Shown here: in pieces, positions 35,335 through 44,031 of the stretch
Numbering within the stretch: the stretch's first letter is position 1
Layout: every line of letters begins with the position of its first letter
DNA from: Aquisalimonas sp. 2447
Lineage (GTDB): Bacteria; Pseudomonadota; Gammaproteobacteria; Nitrococcales; Aquisalimonadaceae
Reading direction: 5' to 3'
DNA length: 64,000 nt
NCBI RefSeq assembly: GCF_012044895.1
Contig: NZ_CP050695.1
Location: 1,208,501 to 1,272,500 of the forward strand
Program-made: the position numbers and the translations under genes
Notes under the pieces: generated by a model
Seen by the model: the letters and a program-made list of their open reading frames with translations, nothing else
What the model was told of the DNA's origin: nothing
Databases searched by the model: none

Positions 35335-36390
35335 ATGCGGAACCTGGTGCTTACACTGCTGGCCGGTGGAGTGATGGCTGGAACGGGGATGGCCCAGGCA
35401 GCAGACGTGACCATTTACGGCCGCGCTCATCTGGCCACCAGCTACCTGGACGACGGCGCTGACTACAGTGCCGCGAACTTCTCGAGCAATTCCAGCCGTA
35501 TCGGCTTTCGTGTCGGGCACGAGCTGCGTCCCGGTGTGCGCGGGCTCATTCAGCTGGAGGGCGGCGTGAACTTCAGCAACACGGAGGACGAGAGTTTCAC
35601 GTCACGAGACAGTTTTGCCGGTCTGGAAGGGGACTGGGGACTGCTCCGCGGCGGGCGTTTCAATACGCCCAACAAGGTGGTGCGGGGGCGCGTGGACCTG
35701 TTCGGGGACCAGGTGGGCGAGACGCGCAACATCGTACGCGGCAATTATCGCCTGGATCCGAGCGACTCGGATACGGCGCTGGAGGGTTTTGATGAGCGCT
35801 TCCGGCGGGGCATTGCCTATCGCACGCCGATGGTGGGCGGATTTTTTGCGGATGTTCACTACAGCTTTGATACCGCCTCGAGCGCCAATGCCGCGGACGG
35901 CAACGAGAACGACGCCTGGAGCGCTTCGGTCACCTACCATGACGGCCCCCTCTATGCCGCTGTTGCCCATGAACGCTGGAACCGGGAGCAGGGCGACGAT
36001 GAGCGCGATGTCACGCGGTTTGCCGCCTATTACGACGTTGCCGCGTTCCGCCTGACGGGCTTCGCCCAGACCGCGTCGGACCCGGATGACAACGCCTATG
36101 GGGCGGGGGTGCGCTACGCGCTGCGTTCCGATGTCCACCTCAAGGGGCAGTACTACTGGCTGGATGCGGATGACGGCGATTTCGACGCGGACATGATCGC
36201 GATGGGCGTCGATTATCGGTACAGCCCCGAGCTGCAGTTCTACGTGAACTATGCGCGCATCGACAACGACGATCTGCAGACCCGGCAACCGTGGGTGGCC
36301 GCGAGCCCGCTGGAGCAGAGCGGAGGCGATGATTTCGTCGCTGGTGAGACCGCTTATGCCGTGGCATTCGGAGCGATCTACAACTTCTGA
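35335..36390 (+). CDS. Gram-negative general porin (Porin_4 type)
   Basis: A 351-residue outer-membrane protein. The signal peptide (residues 1-22, ending AQA) is followed by ADVTIYGRAHLATSY, the usual first strand of this porin family. LFGDQVGETRNIVRG is part of the long constriction loop. The sequence ends in Phe (AIYNF), the outer-membrane insertion signal. The protein is strongly acidic (many Asp), in keeping with a halophile. It stands alone, with the Hen1-like gene convergent downstream. Confidence 0.88.
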   Translation: MRNLVLTLLAGGVMAGTGMAQAADVTIYGRAHLATSYLDDGADYSAANFSSNSSRIGFRVGHELRPGVRGLIQLEGGVNFSNTEDESFTSRDSFAGLEGDWGLLRGGRFNTPNKVVRGRVDLFGDQVGETRNIVRGNYRLDPSDSDTALEGFDERFRRGIAYRTPMVGGFFADVHYSFDTASSANAADGNENDAWSASVTYHDGPLYAAVAHERWNREQGDDERDVTRFAAYYDVAAFRLTGFAQTASDPDDNAYGAGVRYALRSDVHLKGQYYWLDADDGDFDADMIAMGVDYRYSPELQFYVNYARIDNDDLQTRQPWVAASPLEQSGGDDFVAGETAYAVAFGAIYNF

Positions 36391-36431
36391 GGCGTTGCTG
36401 TTATCGGACGCGGGTAGCTGGTTCTCCGCGT

Positions 36432-37094
36432 TCAGGCGACCGCGTTGTCAACAAGGCGTCGCGTGAACCGCGCCGCCTGGGTGGGGCAGCCGAACTCCGG
36501 GTGGGCCTCGCCGATGCCGCTGATGCACACCTGGTAGCCGTGCTGCCGCGCCAGGCGGTGGGCCCAGGCGCCGAAGCGGCGGCGATCCCACTCGAAGCGA
36601 TGGTCCGGGTCCCGGCGTTCGTCCTGATGCAGGCCGTAGAGCACGTTGTACTCCCGGTTGGGCGTGGTTACCACGATGGTCCCCGGGCACGCATGGGCGA
36701 ACAGATTGGTTTCCAGGCGCGACAGGTGGCGCGGGTCCAGGTGTTCGATGGTTTCCACCAGGGCGGCGGCATCGAAGCCCGCAAGTCGTTGCGGGTCGTC
36801 CAGGCAGGAGCCCTGGATCAGTTCCAGGGGCTCGCCACCGTGGAGATGGTCCCGGAGTTCCCGTCGCGCCACTGCCAGGGCCTCGCCGGAGACTTCCAGG
36901 CCGACGATGCGCCGGAATCGGGCCTGTCTCACTGCGCGTTTGAGCAATGTCCCGGAGCCACAGCCGATATCCAGCAGCGAGTCCGCGCGACTGTTCATGA
37001 CGGCGCCGAGAGCATAACGCAGCCGCGCCTCGTGCAGATCCTGTTCCTGATCCATCCAGAATTCCGGCGTTAGCGATGCAACCGGCCCATACAT
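36432..37094 (-). CDS. stand-alone Hen1-like 3'-terminal RNA ribose 2'-O-methyltransferase domain
   Basis: A 220-residue methyltransferase. LLDIGCGSG at residues 40-48 is the SAM-binding motif. The Hen1 metal-binding set is present: Glu114, Glu117 and His118 in VETIEHLDP, and His165 in PDHRFEW, together with VVTTPNREYNVL. In the Hen1 family these residues bind the metal that activates the terminal 2'-OH of RNA. Bacterial Hen1 normally has an N-terminal activator domain and a Pnkp kinase-ligase partner; neither is present. Substrate is therefore uncertain. ATG 37094 is the first start before the fold; a longer frame upstream looks non-coding. Confidence 0.78.
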   Translation of the reverse strand: MYGPVASLTPEFWMDQEQDLHEARLRYALGAVMNSRADSLLDIGCGSGTLLKRAVRQARFRRIVGLEVSGEALAVARRELRDHLHGGEPLELIQGSCLDDPQRLAGFDAAALVETIEHLDPRHLSRLETNLFAHACPGTIVVTTPNREYNVLYGLHQDERRDPDHRFEWDRRRFGAWAHRLARQHGYQVCISGIGEAHPEFGCPTQAARFTRRLVDNAVA

Positions 37095-37165
37095 CGTCGG
37101 CTCACGGAGCGAAACGCAGGGCGGCGACCGAAAGTCGCGCAGAATACAGCACAAAGGGCGCGGCG

Positions 37166-37324
37166 TCAGTGGCGGGGAGCCGGGGTCTGCGATTCGAAGG
37201 CGGTGCGCAGCAGATGGCGTACGCGTGCCATCAGACTGCGGCGTGGCTCCGGGGCGCGGCCATGGCCTGTCGAGGTGCGCCGGGTTTCGGTGTTGTTGCA
37301 GTAGACGTACAGCAGGCCGGTCAT
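37166..37324 (-). CDS. 52-residue ORF upstream of the Hen1-like gene
   Basis: A short ORF starting at ATG 37324 after an AGGA-type ribosome site, ending 71 bases before the Hen1-like gene on the same strand. It reads MTGLLYVYCNNTETRRTSTG at the start, and a C-terminal amphipathic helix, SLMARVRHLLRTAFE, follows. I do not recognise a family. A well-formed sigma-70 promoter and a Fur/Irr-like palindrome lie just upstream, which supports expression. It could also be only a leader for the Hen1-like gene. Confidence 0.4.
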   Translation of the reverse strand: MTGLLYVYCNNTETRRTSTGHGRAPEPRRSLMARVRHLLRTAFESQTPAPRH

Positions 37325-37356
37325 GGTCCTGATCCTCTCGCGGGAATCGTATCCCG

Positions 37357-37400
37357 TTTAGACTTGGTCTAAGTCTAAGACCTGTGGTCAGGATTTTCAA
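37357..37400 (-). promoter_or_regulatory. promoter overlapped by a Fur/Irr-like 7-3-7 palindrome
   Basis: On the minus strand TTGAAA (37400-37395) and TAGACT (37377-37372) form -35 and -10 boxes with a 17-base spacer. TTTAGAC-TTG-GTCTAAG (37357-37373) is a 7-3-7 inverted repeat resembling the Irr/ICE box of Fur-family regulators. It covers the -10 box and the predicted start, as a repressor site would. The neighbouring VIT-family gene makes a metal signal plausible. Confidence 0.5.
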
Positions 37401-37457
37401 GTGCTTGGTGCGCTGCAAGGTTCAGTTATGCCGGTTTCGCGGTTGGGTAGGGTGACG

Positions 37458-38210
37458 TCAGAGAAAGCGGAGATCGGCGAGCATCGGTTCCAGCACGGTA
37501 CCCACCAGGAAGGCCACCAGGGCCGCGCCACCGCCCATCAGCAGGGTTTCCATGCCAGCGCGCCAGCGATTCATGTCCAGGATCACGCCCTTGACGTAAC
37601 CGATACCGAACAGGGCCAGAGCGGTAATCAGTGCGCTGGCAACGAAATACTCGCCGCCGGTGAAGACCGGCACCAGAAAAGGCAGCAGGGGAATGAACCC
37701 CACGAACACGAAAGTGGTGAAGGTGGCCAGCCCTGCCTTGCCCGCGGAAGGCCCGGTGAGGGCCAGGCCGTGCTCTTCCATAAGCATGGTGTCAACCCAC
37801 AGGCGGTGGTCGTCGGTGATGGTCTCGACGATGTTCTCCAGGGCGTCGCCCTGGAATCCCTTGGCCTCGAAGATGGCCCGGATCTCCTCACGCTCTCCGT
37901 GTGGATCCGTGGCGACATGGCGTTTTTCCTGTTCGCGCAAGCGGCGGCGTGCGTCCTCGGTGCTCTTCACCGCCTGATAGTTGCTCACGCCCATGCTGAA
38001 GGCATCGGCGATGAGGCTGGCAACACCGAGCACGAAGGCGACCACGCCGGGCAGCCCGGCACCGGCGACACTGGCGACGACCGCCAGGGTGGTGATGCAG
38101 CCGTCGATGCCGCCGAGAATGGCATCCGGCAGATAACTGGGGCGATTGCCGGATGCCAGACGCCGCCGAATCGCCTGGGGATCGTGGCTGTGTTCGAGTT
38201 GCTGCGTCAT
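37458..38210 (-). CDS. VIT1/CCC1 family membrane protein (probable Fe/Mn transporter)
   Basis: A 250-residue inner-membrane protein with the VIT1/CCC1 layout: YLPDAILGGIDGCITTLAVVASVAGAG region at about 26-52, then FVLGVASLIADAFSMGVSNYQAVKS with the conserved acidic residue in the second helix, a cytoplasmic helical Glu-rich metal-binding part (about 85-145), and three C-terminal helices. Plant and yeast homologues move iron or manganese into vacuoles; bacterial members probably export the same metals. The gene ends about 60 bases before the Irr-like box. Confidence 0.85.
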   Translation of the reverse strand: MTQQLEHSHDPQAIRRRLASGNRPSYLPDAILGGIDGCITTLAVVASVAGAGLPGVVAFVLGVASLIADAFSMGVSNYQAVKSTEDARRRLREQEKRHVATDPHGEREEIRAIFEAKGFQGDALENIVETITDDHRLWVDTMLMEEHGLALTGPSAGKAGLATFTTFVFVGFIPLLPFLVPVFTGGEYFVASALITALALFGIGYVKGVILDMNRWRAGMETLLMGGGAALVAFLVGTVLEPMLADLRFL

Positions 38211-38338
38211 GTGGTGGATACCGTCGCTGCCCTGGCCCCGGTGGTTCCTGTCAGGCTACGTACCCGGACGTGCCTATGCTACCTTCCGGGTAACACGAAA
38301 CCGGAAGGCTGAAGCGGAGACTCGGCCCTGGAGCCAGG

Positions 38339-40943
38339 ATGACTCGATCCAAGTCCACTGCCCGCCACGGAATTGTCCTGGGCGCGGCTTCAGTGACCGC
38401 TGCCCTGGTGGGCGGTGCCCTGGTTCTCGTGGGCTCGCCGCCGGCGGAGCCCGAGCAACAACTGCGGGTGGGCCTGTATCAGAACCCCCCGAAGATCTAC
38501 GCCGGTGACGATGGTGTTCCGGCGGGTTTTTTCCCGGGGCTGCTGGATCGGGTCGCGGCCGAAGAGAACTGGCGCATTACCTATGTGCCGTGTTCCTGGT
38601 CGGACTGCCTGGACCTGCTACGCGCCGGTGAGCTCGATCTCATGCCCGACGTGGCCGCGTCGCCGCAGCGGCGCGAGACCATGGCGTTTCACCAGGTGCC
38701 CGTGGTACAGGCGTGGAGTCAGGTGTATGCGCCGGCCGAGGCACGCATCAGTAGCCTGGAGGATCTTGCCGCCCGGGGTCTCGCCGTGCTGGGGGGGTCG
38801 GTTCAGCACGAGCGCCTGCGTACATGGCAGGAGGTTGAAGGGCATGACTATCAGATCGTCACCGTCGCCACTATGGATGAGGCCTTCACCCGCGTGGAGG
38901 CGGGAGAGGCGGCCGCCGCGGTGGCGAACAACTTCTTCGGGCGGCGCCACGCCATGGATTCCGGCCTTACGGAGACGCCGATCACCTTCGGCCTGAGCAA
39001 TCTCTACTTTGCCGCCAGACCGGATGCTGGCGCTGCGTTGCTCGAGACGCTGGACGCATACTTCAGCACGTGGAAGGCCGAGCCCGATTCCCCATACTAC
39101 GACGTCCTGCGCGAGGCCACGGCCGCCCCGGAAGCGAGGGAGATACCTGTGTGGCTACTGCCACTGCTTGCCGTCTCCCTGGGGGGGAGCCCTGATCGCC
39201 GGTGGTATGGCGTGGCTGCTGCGCTGGCAGGTGAAGCGACGCACCCGTGAGTTACGGGAATCCACCCGACGGCTGCAGCACGTGCTCGACAGTAGCCCCG
39301 TGGTCATTTATTCCCTGAGTGGGCCGCGGCTGACTCCGGACTGGATCAGCGGCAACATCGAGAGAATCCTCGGCGTGTCGGTCGCCGAAGTCATGCGTCC
39401 CGACTGGTGGCGCGAGCATTTGCATCCGGACGATCGGGACGTTGTCGAAGAGGAAACCGAGGAGCTTTGCCGGCGAAGTTCGCTGGTGCAGGAATACCGT
39501 GTCATCGACGGCGCCGGCAGCCAGCGTCATATCCGGGACGAGAAACAGGTGGTGGAAACCGCTGATGATGGCACCCCGTTGCAGGTCATCGGCTCCTGGA
39601 CCGACATGACCGAAAGCCGTCAGCAGCAGGCGCGCATGGAGACCCTGGCCCATTTCGATGGTGTGACGGGCCTGCCGAATCGGGCGCTACTGCATCAACG
39701 GATCGAGGATGCGGTGTTGCGGGCCGGCGATGCCGACAGTCACTTTGCGGTGGTCCTGCTGGATCTGGATCGCTTCAAGAGCATCAATGAAACCCTGGGC
39801 ATGTCCGCGGGGGATGAACTCCTGAAGGCTGTGGCCCGGCGGCTCAGCGGCCTGGTCCGGCCCGGGGATACCGTGGCGCGGGTTGGTGGTGACGGTTTCG
39901 GGGTGGTGCTGGCTTCGGAGGTGAACGCCCTGGCCCTGACCCGCTGGCTGGACCAGTTGCTGGTCCAGTTCCGCGAGCCTTTGCGCATTGCCGGGCAGGA
40001 GCTGATCATCACCATCAGCGCCGGAGTTGCCGGGTATCCCGCCGATGGCCGCACCCGGGAAGAACTGGTTACCGGTGCCGAGCTGGCCATGGAAGACGCC
40101 CGGCGCGCCGGCGGTGATTGTTGGGTGACTTACGATGCAAGCCTGGGTGAGCGCTCCTCCCGCCGACTGTTCCTGGAAAGCGACCTGCGACGCGCCGTGG
40201 CCAACGGCGAATTCGTCCTGCACTACCAGCCGCAGTTCGTGCTGGCCACGGGGTAGCTCGCCGGTGTGGAAGCGTTGGTGCGCTGGCGGCAGCCGGAGCG
40301 CGGCATGGTGCCACCGGATGAATTCATCCCCCTGGCTGAAGAAACCGGGCTCATCAGCCAGATCGATCGCTGGGTCATGGCCGAAGCGTGCCGTCAGCTG
40401 GCGCAGTGGGATGCCGCTGGCATAAGCGTGCCGCGCGTGGCTGTGAACCTCTCCGCCCGCGAACTTCATGACGGTGAACTGCTGTCCTGGCTGCGGTCGC
40501 AGCTGGAAGCCAACGGCCTGAGCCCCGGCCGATTCGAGGTGGAAATCACGGAAACCAGGCTCATGGAGTTTCCCGAGCAGGCCCTGCCATTGCTCCAGCA
40601 GTTGGCGGATCTGGGGGTGTATCTGGCCATGGATGATTTCGGTAGCGGCTATTCCAATCTGGCGCACCTGGAAGGGTTGCCCCTGCACCGTTTGAAGATC
40701 GACCGTTCCCTGATCTGGGACATCGGCAAGGGGCCGCAGAACGACGCCATTGTGCGTGCGGTGCTGGCCATGGCCCGGGCATTGCACCTGGAAGTGGTTG
40801 CCGAGGGTATCGAGGATGACGCGCAAAGCGCATTCCTGGAGGGCGAGGGTTGTTGGGTGGGGCAGGGTTTTTTCCTGGGGCGGCCGGTATCGCCGGAACG
40901 GCTGGTGGTCACGCTTGATCAGGATGCGCCTGAAAGGGGGTGA
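38339..40943 (+). pseudogene. disrupted sensor GGDEF-EAL protein (SBP_bac_3-TM-PAS-GGDEF-EAL)
   Basis: Three segments read as one protein of about 867 residues if two lesions are repaired. Segment one encodes a signal/anchor and an SBP_bac_3 domain (RVGLYQNPPKIYAGDDG...). At a run of seven Gs (39181-39187) the frame shifts; with six Gs the transmembrane helix continues into WQVKRRTRELRES, a PAS domain, and a GGDEF domain whose motif is GGDGF. At 40254-40256 an in-frame TAG interrupts the EAL domain between YQPQFVLATG and LAGVEALVRW; CAG would restore it. The remaining EAL half is otherwise intact (DDFGSGYSNL). Two lesions suggest real decay, but sequencing error or G-tract phase variation could explain the first. 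Confidence 0.85.
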
Positions 40944-40945
40944 TA

Positions 40946-41038
40946 ATGCGCCGGTTTCTGTTTGTCGGTGTGGTCCTGGGGCTGTTCGCCTGGGCGACGC
41001 TGGCGTGGGCGGCTGTCACCGGCTCGGCTCGGGACTGA
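40946..41038 (+). CDS. possible 30-residue membrane peptide
   Basis: A short ORF directly after the broken EAL gene, with an AAGGGGG ribosome site six bases before ATG 40946. The peptide is one hydrophobic helix (FLFVGVVLGLFAWATLAWAA) with basic MRR in front. It could equally be a secretion signal without a body. The rest of the gap to 41197 contains no convincing gene. Confidence 0.35.
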   Translation: MRRFLFVGVVLGLFAWATLAWAAVTGSARD

Positions 41039-41197
41039 GAGGCATCGGCGTGCACGAGGAAGGCGCCGGGCAGGAGCGGGTGGGCACCGGCATCGACGGG
41101 CTCGACCGCGTGCTGGCGTTTGATGATCTTGACTGGGACACGCTGCGTGAGCAGAACGGCGATGGGGGCGGCCGCGGGGGCGGACACTGATTCAGGC

Positions 41198-42256
41198 TCA
41201 CTCGGGGCGGTCGCCGCCCTGACGGTCCAGGTAGGCCCTCAGGGCGGGGCTGGTGCGGGTACGGAACCCGTCATCACCGCGTACGATCAACAGCACTTTC
41301 AGCTTCTGTTCTTCCGCGACCGCCATGGCGTCGTCGGGGCCCAGGATCATCAGCCCGGTGGCGAAGGCGTCCGCCCGCGCCGCCAGGGGGTGCAGGACGG
41401 TCACCGAAGCGAGGCGGTGGTCCACCGGGCGGCCGGTGCGGGGGTCGATCAGGTGGGAGTACCGTTGACCGTCCTCCTCGTAGTAGTTGCGGTAGTCCCC
41501 GGAGGTGGTGATGGCCATGTGCTCCAGGGGCACGATGGTCATTGGCGTCGGTTGCCGATCATCGGGTTGCTGGATGCCCACACGCCAGGCGCGCTCGCTG
41601 CTGGGCCGCTCGCCGGCACGCATGTCACCGCCGATGTTGACCAGGTAGCGCCCAACGCCCTGGTCGTCGAGGAACCCGGCCACGGCATCAATGCCGTAGC
41701 CCTTGGCAGTGGCGGAGACGTCCAGTTCGAAGTCTGCCGTGCGTCGCGCCATGCGCTGCTCCGGGTCGAGTTCCAGCCCGGCATGACCCACGGCGTCCAG
41801 GGCGTCTTCGAGGTCCTTCGCCGAAGGTGTGCGTTCCGGGCGTTGATCGGGCCCGAACCCCCAGCGTCGGACAACGCCGCCCACGGTGATGTCGAAGGCG
41901 CCGTCCGTTGCCCGGGCCACCTCCTGGCTGATGGACAGCACCTGGTAGAGCGGCCCGGAGACGGTCACCCATTCCCCCGTGGGCGTGCCGCTGAGACGGT
42001 TGAGCTCCGAGTCGTCCCGGTAGGTGGACATGGTGCGGTCAACGTCCTCCAGGACCTCCTCCACGCCGGCCTGCAGTTCCCCGAGTTCCGGTTCGGACCA
42101 GTCGCCGGAGAGGGTGATCTGATAAAAGGTGCCGAAGGTACTGCCGTGCACGACAGTGGGCTCGGTGGCCGTCCGCGCCTCGTTTCCGCATGCAACAGCC
42201 AGCAGCACTGCAAGGAACAGGAATGGTGTAAGACGGTTTGCCGTGGGCGTCGTCAT
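41198..42256 (-). CDS. apbE: FAD:protein FMN transferase (ApbE lipoprotein)
   Basis: ApbE attaches FMN covalently to Thr/Ser of proteins such as NqrB, NqrC and RnfG in the periplasm. The 352-residue product has a lipobox LLAVAC after a hydrophobic signal. Family motifs are GSTFGTFYQITL, VDRTMSTYRDDSELNRLS, GAFDITVGGVVRRWGFG, SATAKGYGIDAV, YLVNIGGDMRAG and YSHLIDPRTGRPV with the metal-binding residues. ATG 42256 gives the best signal; an ATG at 42289 is possible. Neither nqrM nor nqr/rnf genes are adjacent. Confidence 0.93.
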   Translation of the reverse strand: MTTPTANRLTPFLFLAVLLAVACGNEARTATEPTVVHGSTFGTFYQITLSGDWSEPELGELQAGVEEVLEDVDRTMSTYRDDSELNRLSGTPTGEWVTVSGPLYQVLSISQEVARATDGAFDITVGGVVRRWGFGPDQRPERTPSAKDLEDALDAVGHAGLELDPEQRMARRTADFELDVSATAKGYGIDAVAGFLDDQGVGRYLVNIGGDMRAGERPSSERAWRVGIQQPDDRQPTPMTIVPLEHMAITTSGDYRNYYEEDGQRYSHLIDPRTGRPVDHRLASVTVLHPLAARADAFATGLMILGPDDAMAVAEEQKLKVLLIVRGDDGFRTRTSPALRAYLDRQGGDRPE

Positions 42257-42417
42257 TCGCGTGGCAGCTTTGCTATGTCGGGTTGTCATATTGTAACTGA
42301 CCGGCCACGCGGGAATAATCATGCGCCATTTCAGGGGGCATCGCACTGCGTCATGGTGGCGTACCGGGTCCCATGGAATCGTAACAACGGGCTCTAAACA
42401 GGGGTTTTCGAACGCTC

Positions 42418-42843
42418 GTGAACAAAGACATATCGCAGTGTCTGAAGAAGGCGGATGCGCCCAGGGTGCTGATCGCCGAGGATGACCCGGCGAATCTGGT
42501 CATGATGCGCGCCATGTTCGAGCGCCTGGGCTGCCAGGTGGATACGGTGACCAATGGCGAAGATGCCGTGCAGACCGCCCTGGCGAAACGCTACACTCTC
42601 GTCTGCATGGATGTCACCATGCCCGGCATGGCGGGCGACGAAGCTGTACGGCTGATTCGCTGCAAGGAACGGCAGGGCCACGATGGTGGCGCGCTTACGC
42701 CCATTATTGCGCTCTCCGGGCATGCCCATGCCGAGGCGCGGGAGTCGCTTTTCGCCGCCGGGGTGGATGACTATGTCACCAAGCCGGTGCGGCGGGAAAC
42801 CCTGGAGGACCTGTTGCGCCGTTATATCGACGTCTCGGCGTAA
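42418..42843 (+). CDS. stand-alone response regulator receiver protein
   Basis: A 141-residue single-domain receiver. It has the acidic pair in AEDDP (about 20-24), phospho-acceptor Asp65 in CMDVTMPGM, and Lys122 in VTKPV. There is no output domain, so it probably works by contact, for example in a phosphorelay with a hybrid kinase encoded elsewhere. The C-terminal layout resembles receivers of hybrid kinases. It begins with GTG. The next gene follows 47 bases downstream. Confidence 0.88.
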   Translation: MNKDISQCLKKADAPRVLIAEDDPANLVMMRAMFERLGCQVDTVTNGEDAVQTALAKRYTLVCMDVTMPGMAGDEAVRLIRCKERQGHDGGALTPIIALSGHAHAEARESLFAAGVDDYVTKPVRRETLEDLLRRYIDVSA

Positions 42844-42890
42844 TGCACCGGGCGGTGAGTCCGCCCGCGCTGGCACCCGACGGGAGATTT

Positions 42891-43187
42891 ATGCCCCCCT
42901 CGCTCACCGGTCTGCTGCTGGTCGTCTTTCTCATCCACCTGGTGGCTTTCGCCGTGCTCGGCCTCCGCCGCCGACAGGTCTACTACCTGGCACTGGTGGT
43001 GACCTTCTCGCTATTGAGTGCCTCCATGGCAGCCCGCCTGGCGATGCCGGACAGCCATCTGCGGGATGATGGCATGACCGTCGACGAGGTGTTGCGCATT
43101 GCCGCATGCGCAGCTGCGGCCGTGTCTATCGGTTGGACACTGGTGCGACTCAGGGCGCGCATTGCCCGCAACCGAAGTAACGGCTGA
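42891..43187 (+). CDS. small membrane protein of unknown function
   Basis: A 98-residue protein with three predicted transmembrane helices: LTGLLLVVFLIHLVAFAVLGL, VYYLALVVTFSLLSASMAARL, and VLRIAACAAAAVSIGWTLV. The chosen start, ATG 42891, follows GGGAG at good spacing; an ATG at 42843 overlapping the receiver stop would add 16 polar residues. No family was recognised. It may be co-transcribed with the receiver gene. Confidence 0.55.
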   Translation: MPPSLTGLLLVVFLIHLVAFAVLGLRRRQVYYLALVVTFSLLSASMAARLAMPDSHLRDDGMTVDEVLRIAACAAAAVSIGWTLVRLRARIARNRSNG

Positions 43188-43224
43188 GGAAACGCTCAAC
43201 CGGACGTGCACCGTTACGATGACA

Positions 43225-43821
43225 CTATCGCCAGCGTGTGCGCTGTCCGCGCAATCGGGCCCAATTCCGGCGCAGGAAGTCCTCCATTGTGGTGCGGGAA
43301 TAGGCGGCCGTGATCATGGCGGCGAGCTGCCACCAGTTGGCGCAGTAGATCTGGGCCTCGGGTGGGCTGCCTTCGTAGTCCCAAGGGCCCGTGTAGAGCA
43401 CACGCGGGAGTACGCGCTTCTGCGTTTGCGCGAGCTTCGGACTGATCGAGCCGCCCACGACCCAGCGCCTGCGTGTCGCAAGCGCGTCCATGGCCGCGAG
43501 CAGATAGACATTGTTGCGCTGCTGGGTGGTAAGGCGAGCCCGGTTCAGCCAAAGGCAGGCGATCTCGCAGGCGTCCCCGCCGTCAAGGATCGACGAGATT
43601 GCCTTCTGCTCACGCTGGGGGCCGGGAATCATCTGCAGGTACCGCAGGGGTTGTCTCGCATTGACCACATAGCCGCCAACCATGTGGTCGCCGCGGAAGA
43701 AAGCCCGTACACGATCCGCGCCGCCGAAGTAGTCGATATCGACCGGGTTACGGCAGACGCTGGAGAACATCTCCGCGAAAGGCCTGATCTGGTCATGGGA
43801 ATAAAGGAGTTGTGAATCCAT
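43225..43821 (-). CDS. uncharacterised protein, possibly an acyltransferase-like fold
   Basis: A 198-residue soluble protein with an AAGGA ribosome site before ATG 43821. The segment FFRGDHMVGGYVVNARQPLRYLQMIP (about 42-67) resembles beta-strands 3-4 of a GNAT/acyl-homoserine-lactone-synthase-like fold, followed by CLWLNRARLTTQQRNNVYLLAAMDAL and PRVLYTGPWDYEG. No catalytic motif could be assigned. It is divergent from the GGDEF gene across 210 bases. The fold suggestion is tentative. Confidence 0.6.
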   Translation of the reverse strand: MDSQLLYSHDQIRPFAEMFSSVCRNPVDIDYFGGADRVRAFFRGDHMVGGYVVNARQPLRYLQMIPGPQREQKAISSILDGGDACEIACLWLNRARLTTQQRNNVYLLAAMDALATRRRWVVGGSISPKLAQTQKRVLPRVLYTGPWDYEGSPPEAQIYCANWWQLAAMITAAYSRTTMEDFLRRNWARLRGQRTRWR

Positions 43822-44031
43822 AGGGCACTTTCCTTGCGCTGTTGGGTCCTGTCCACCAAAGGGTTAGGTCCCGTCTTGGAGCTCTGATACTCTCGAAGGG
43901 GTTATGCCTTATCGCGCAATCGCGTGTGTTGTTCGATGCCACATTTTCTGAATGAATCGGGTGGCGTCGTTGACCGTGAACCGCTCCAGTGGGGCTTGGA
44001 TGCATGACGATCGCGGCCGGGATGCTGCCGG

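Noticed and set aside
40254-40256. Amber codon read through (pyrrolysine or suppression) in the EAL gene
   Set aside because: No pyl genes or suppressor tRNA seen, and a second lesion (G7 frameshift) in the same gene makes simple decay more likely.
41050-41190. Possible 46-codon ORF starting at GTG 41050
   Set aside because: No ribosome site, Gly-rich end with low-complexity composition, and no partner feature.
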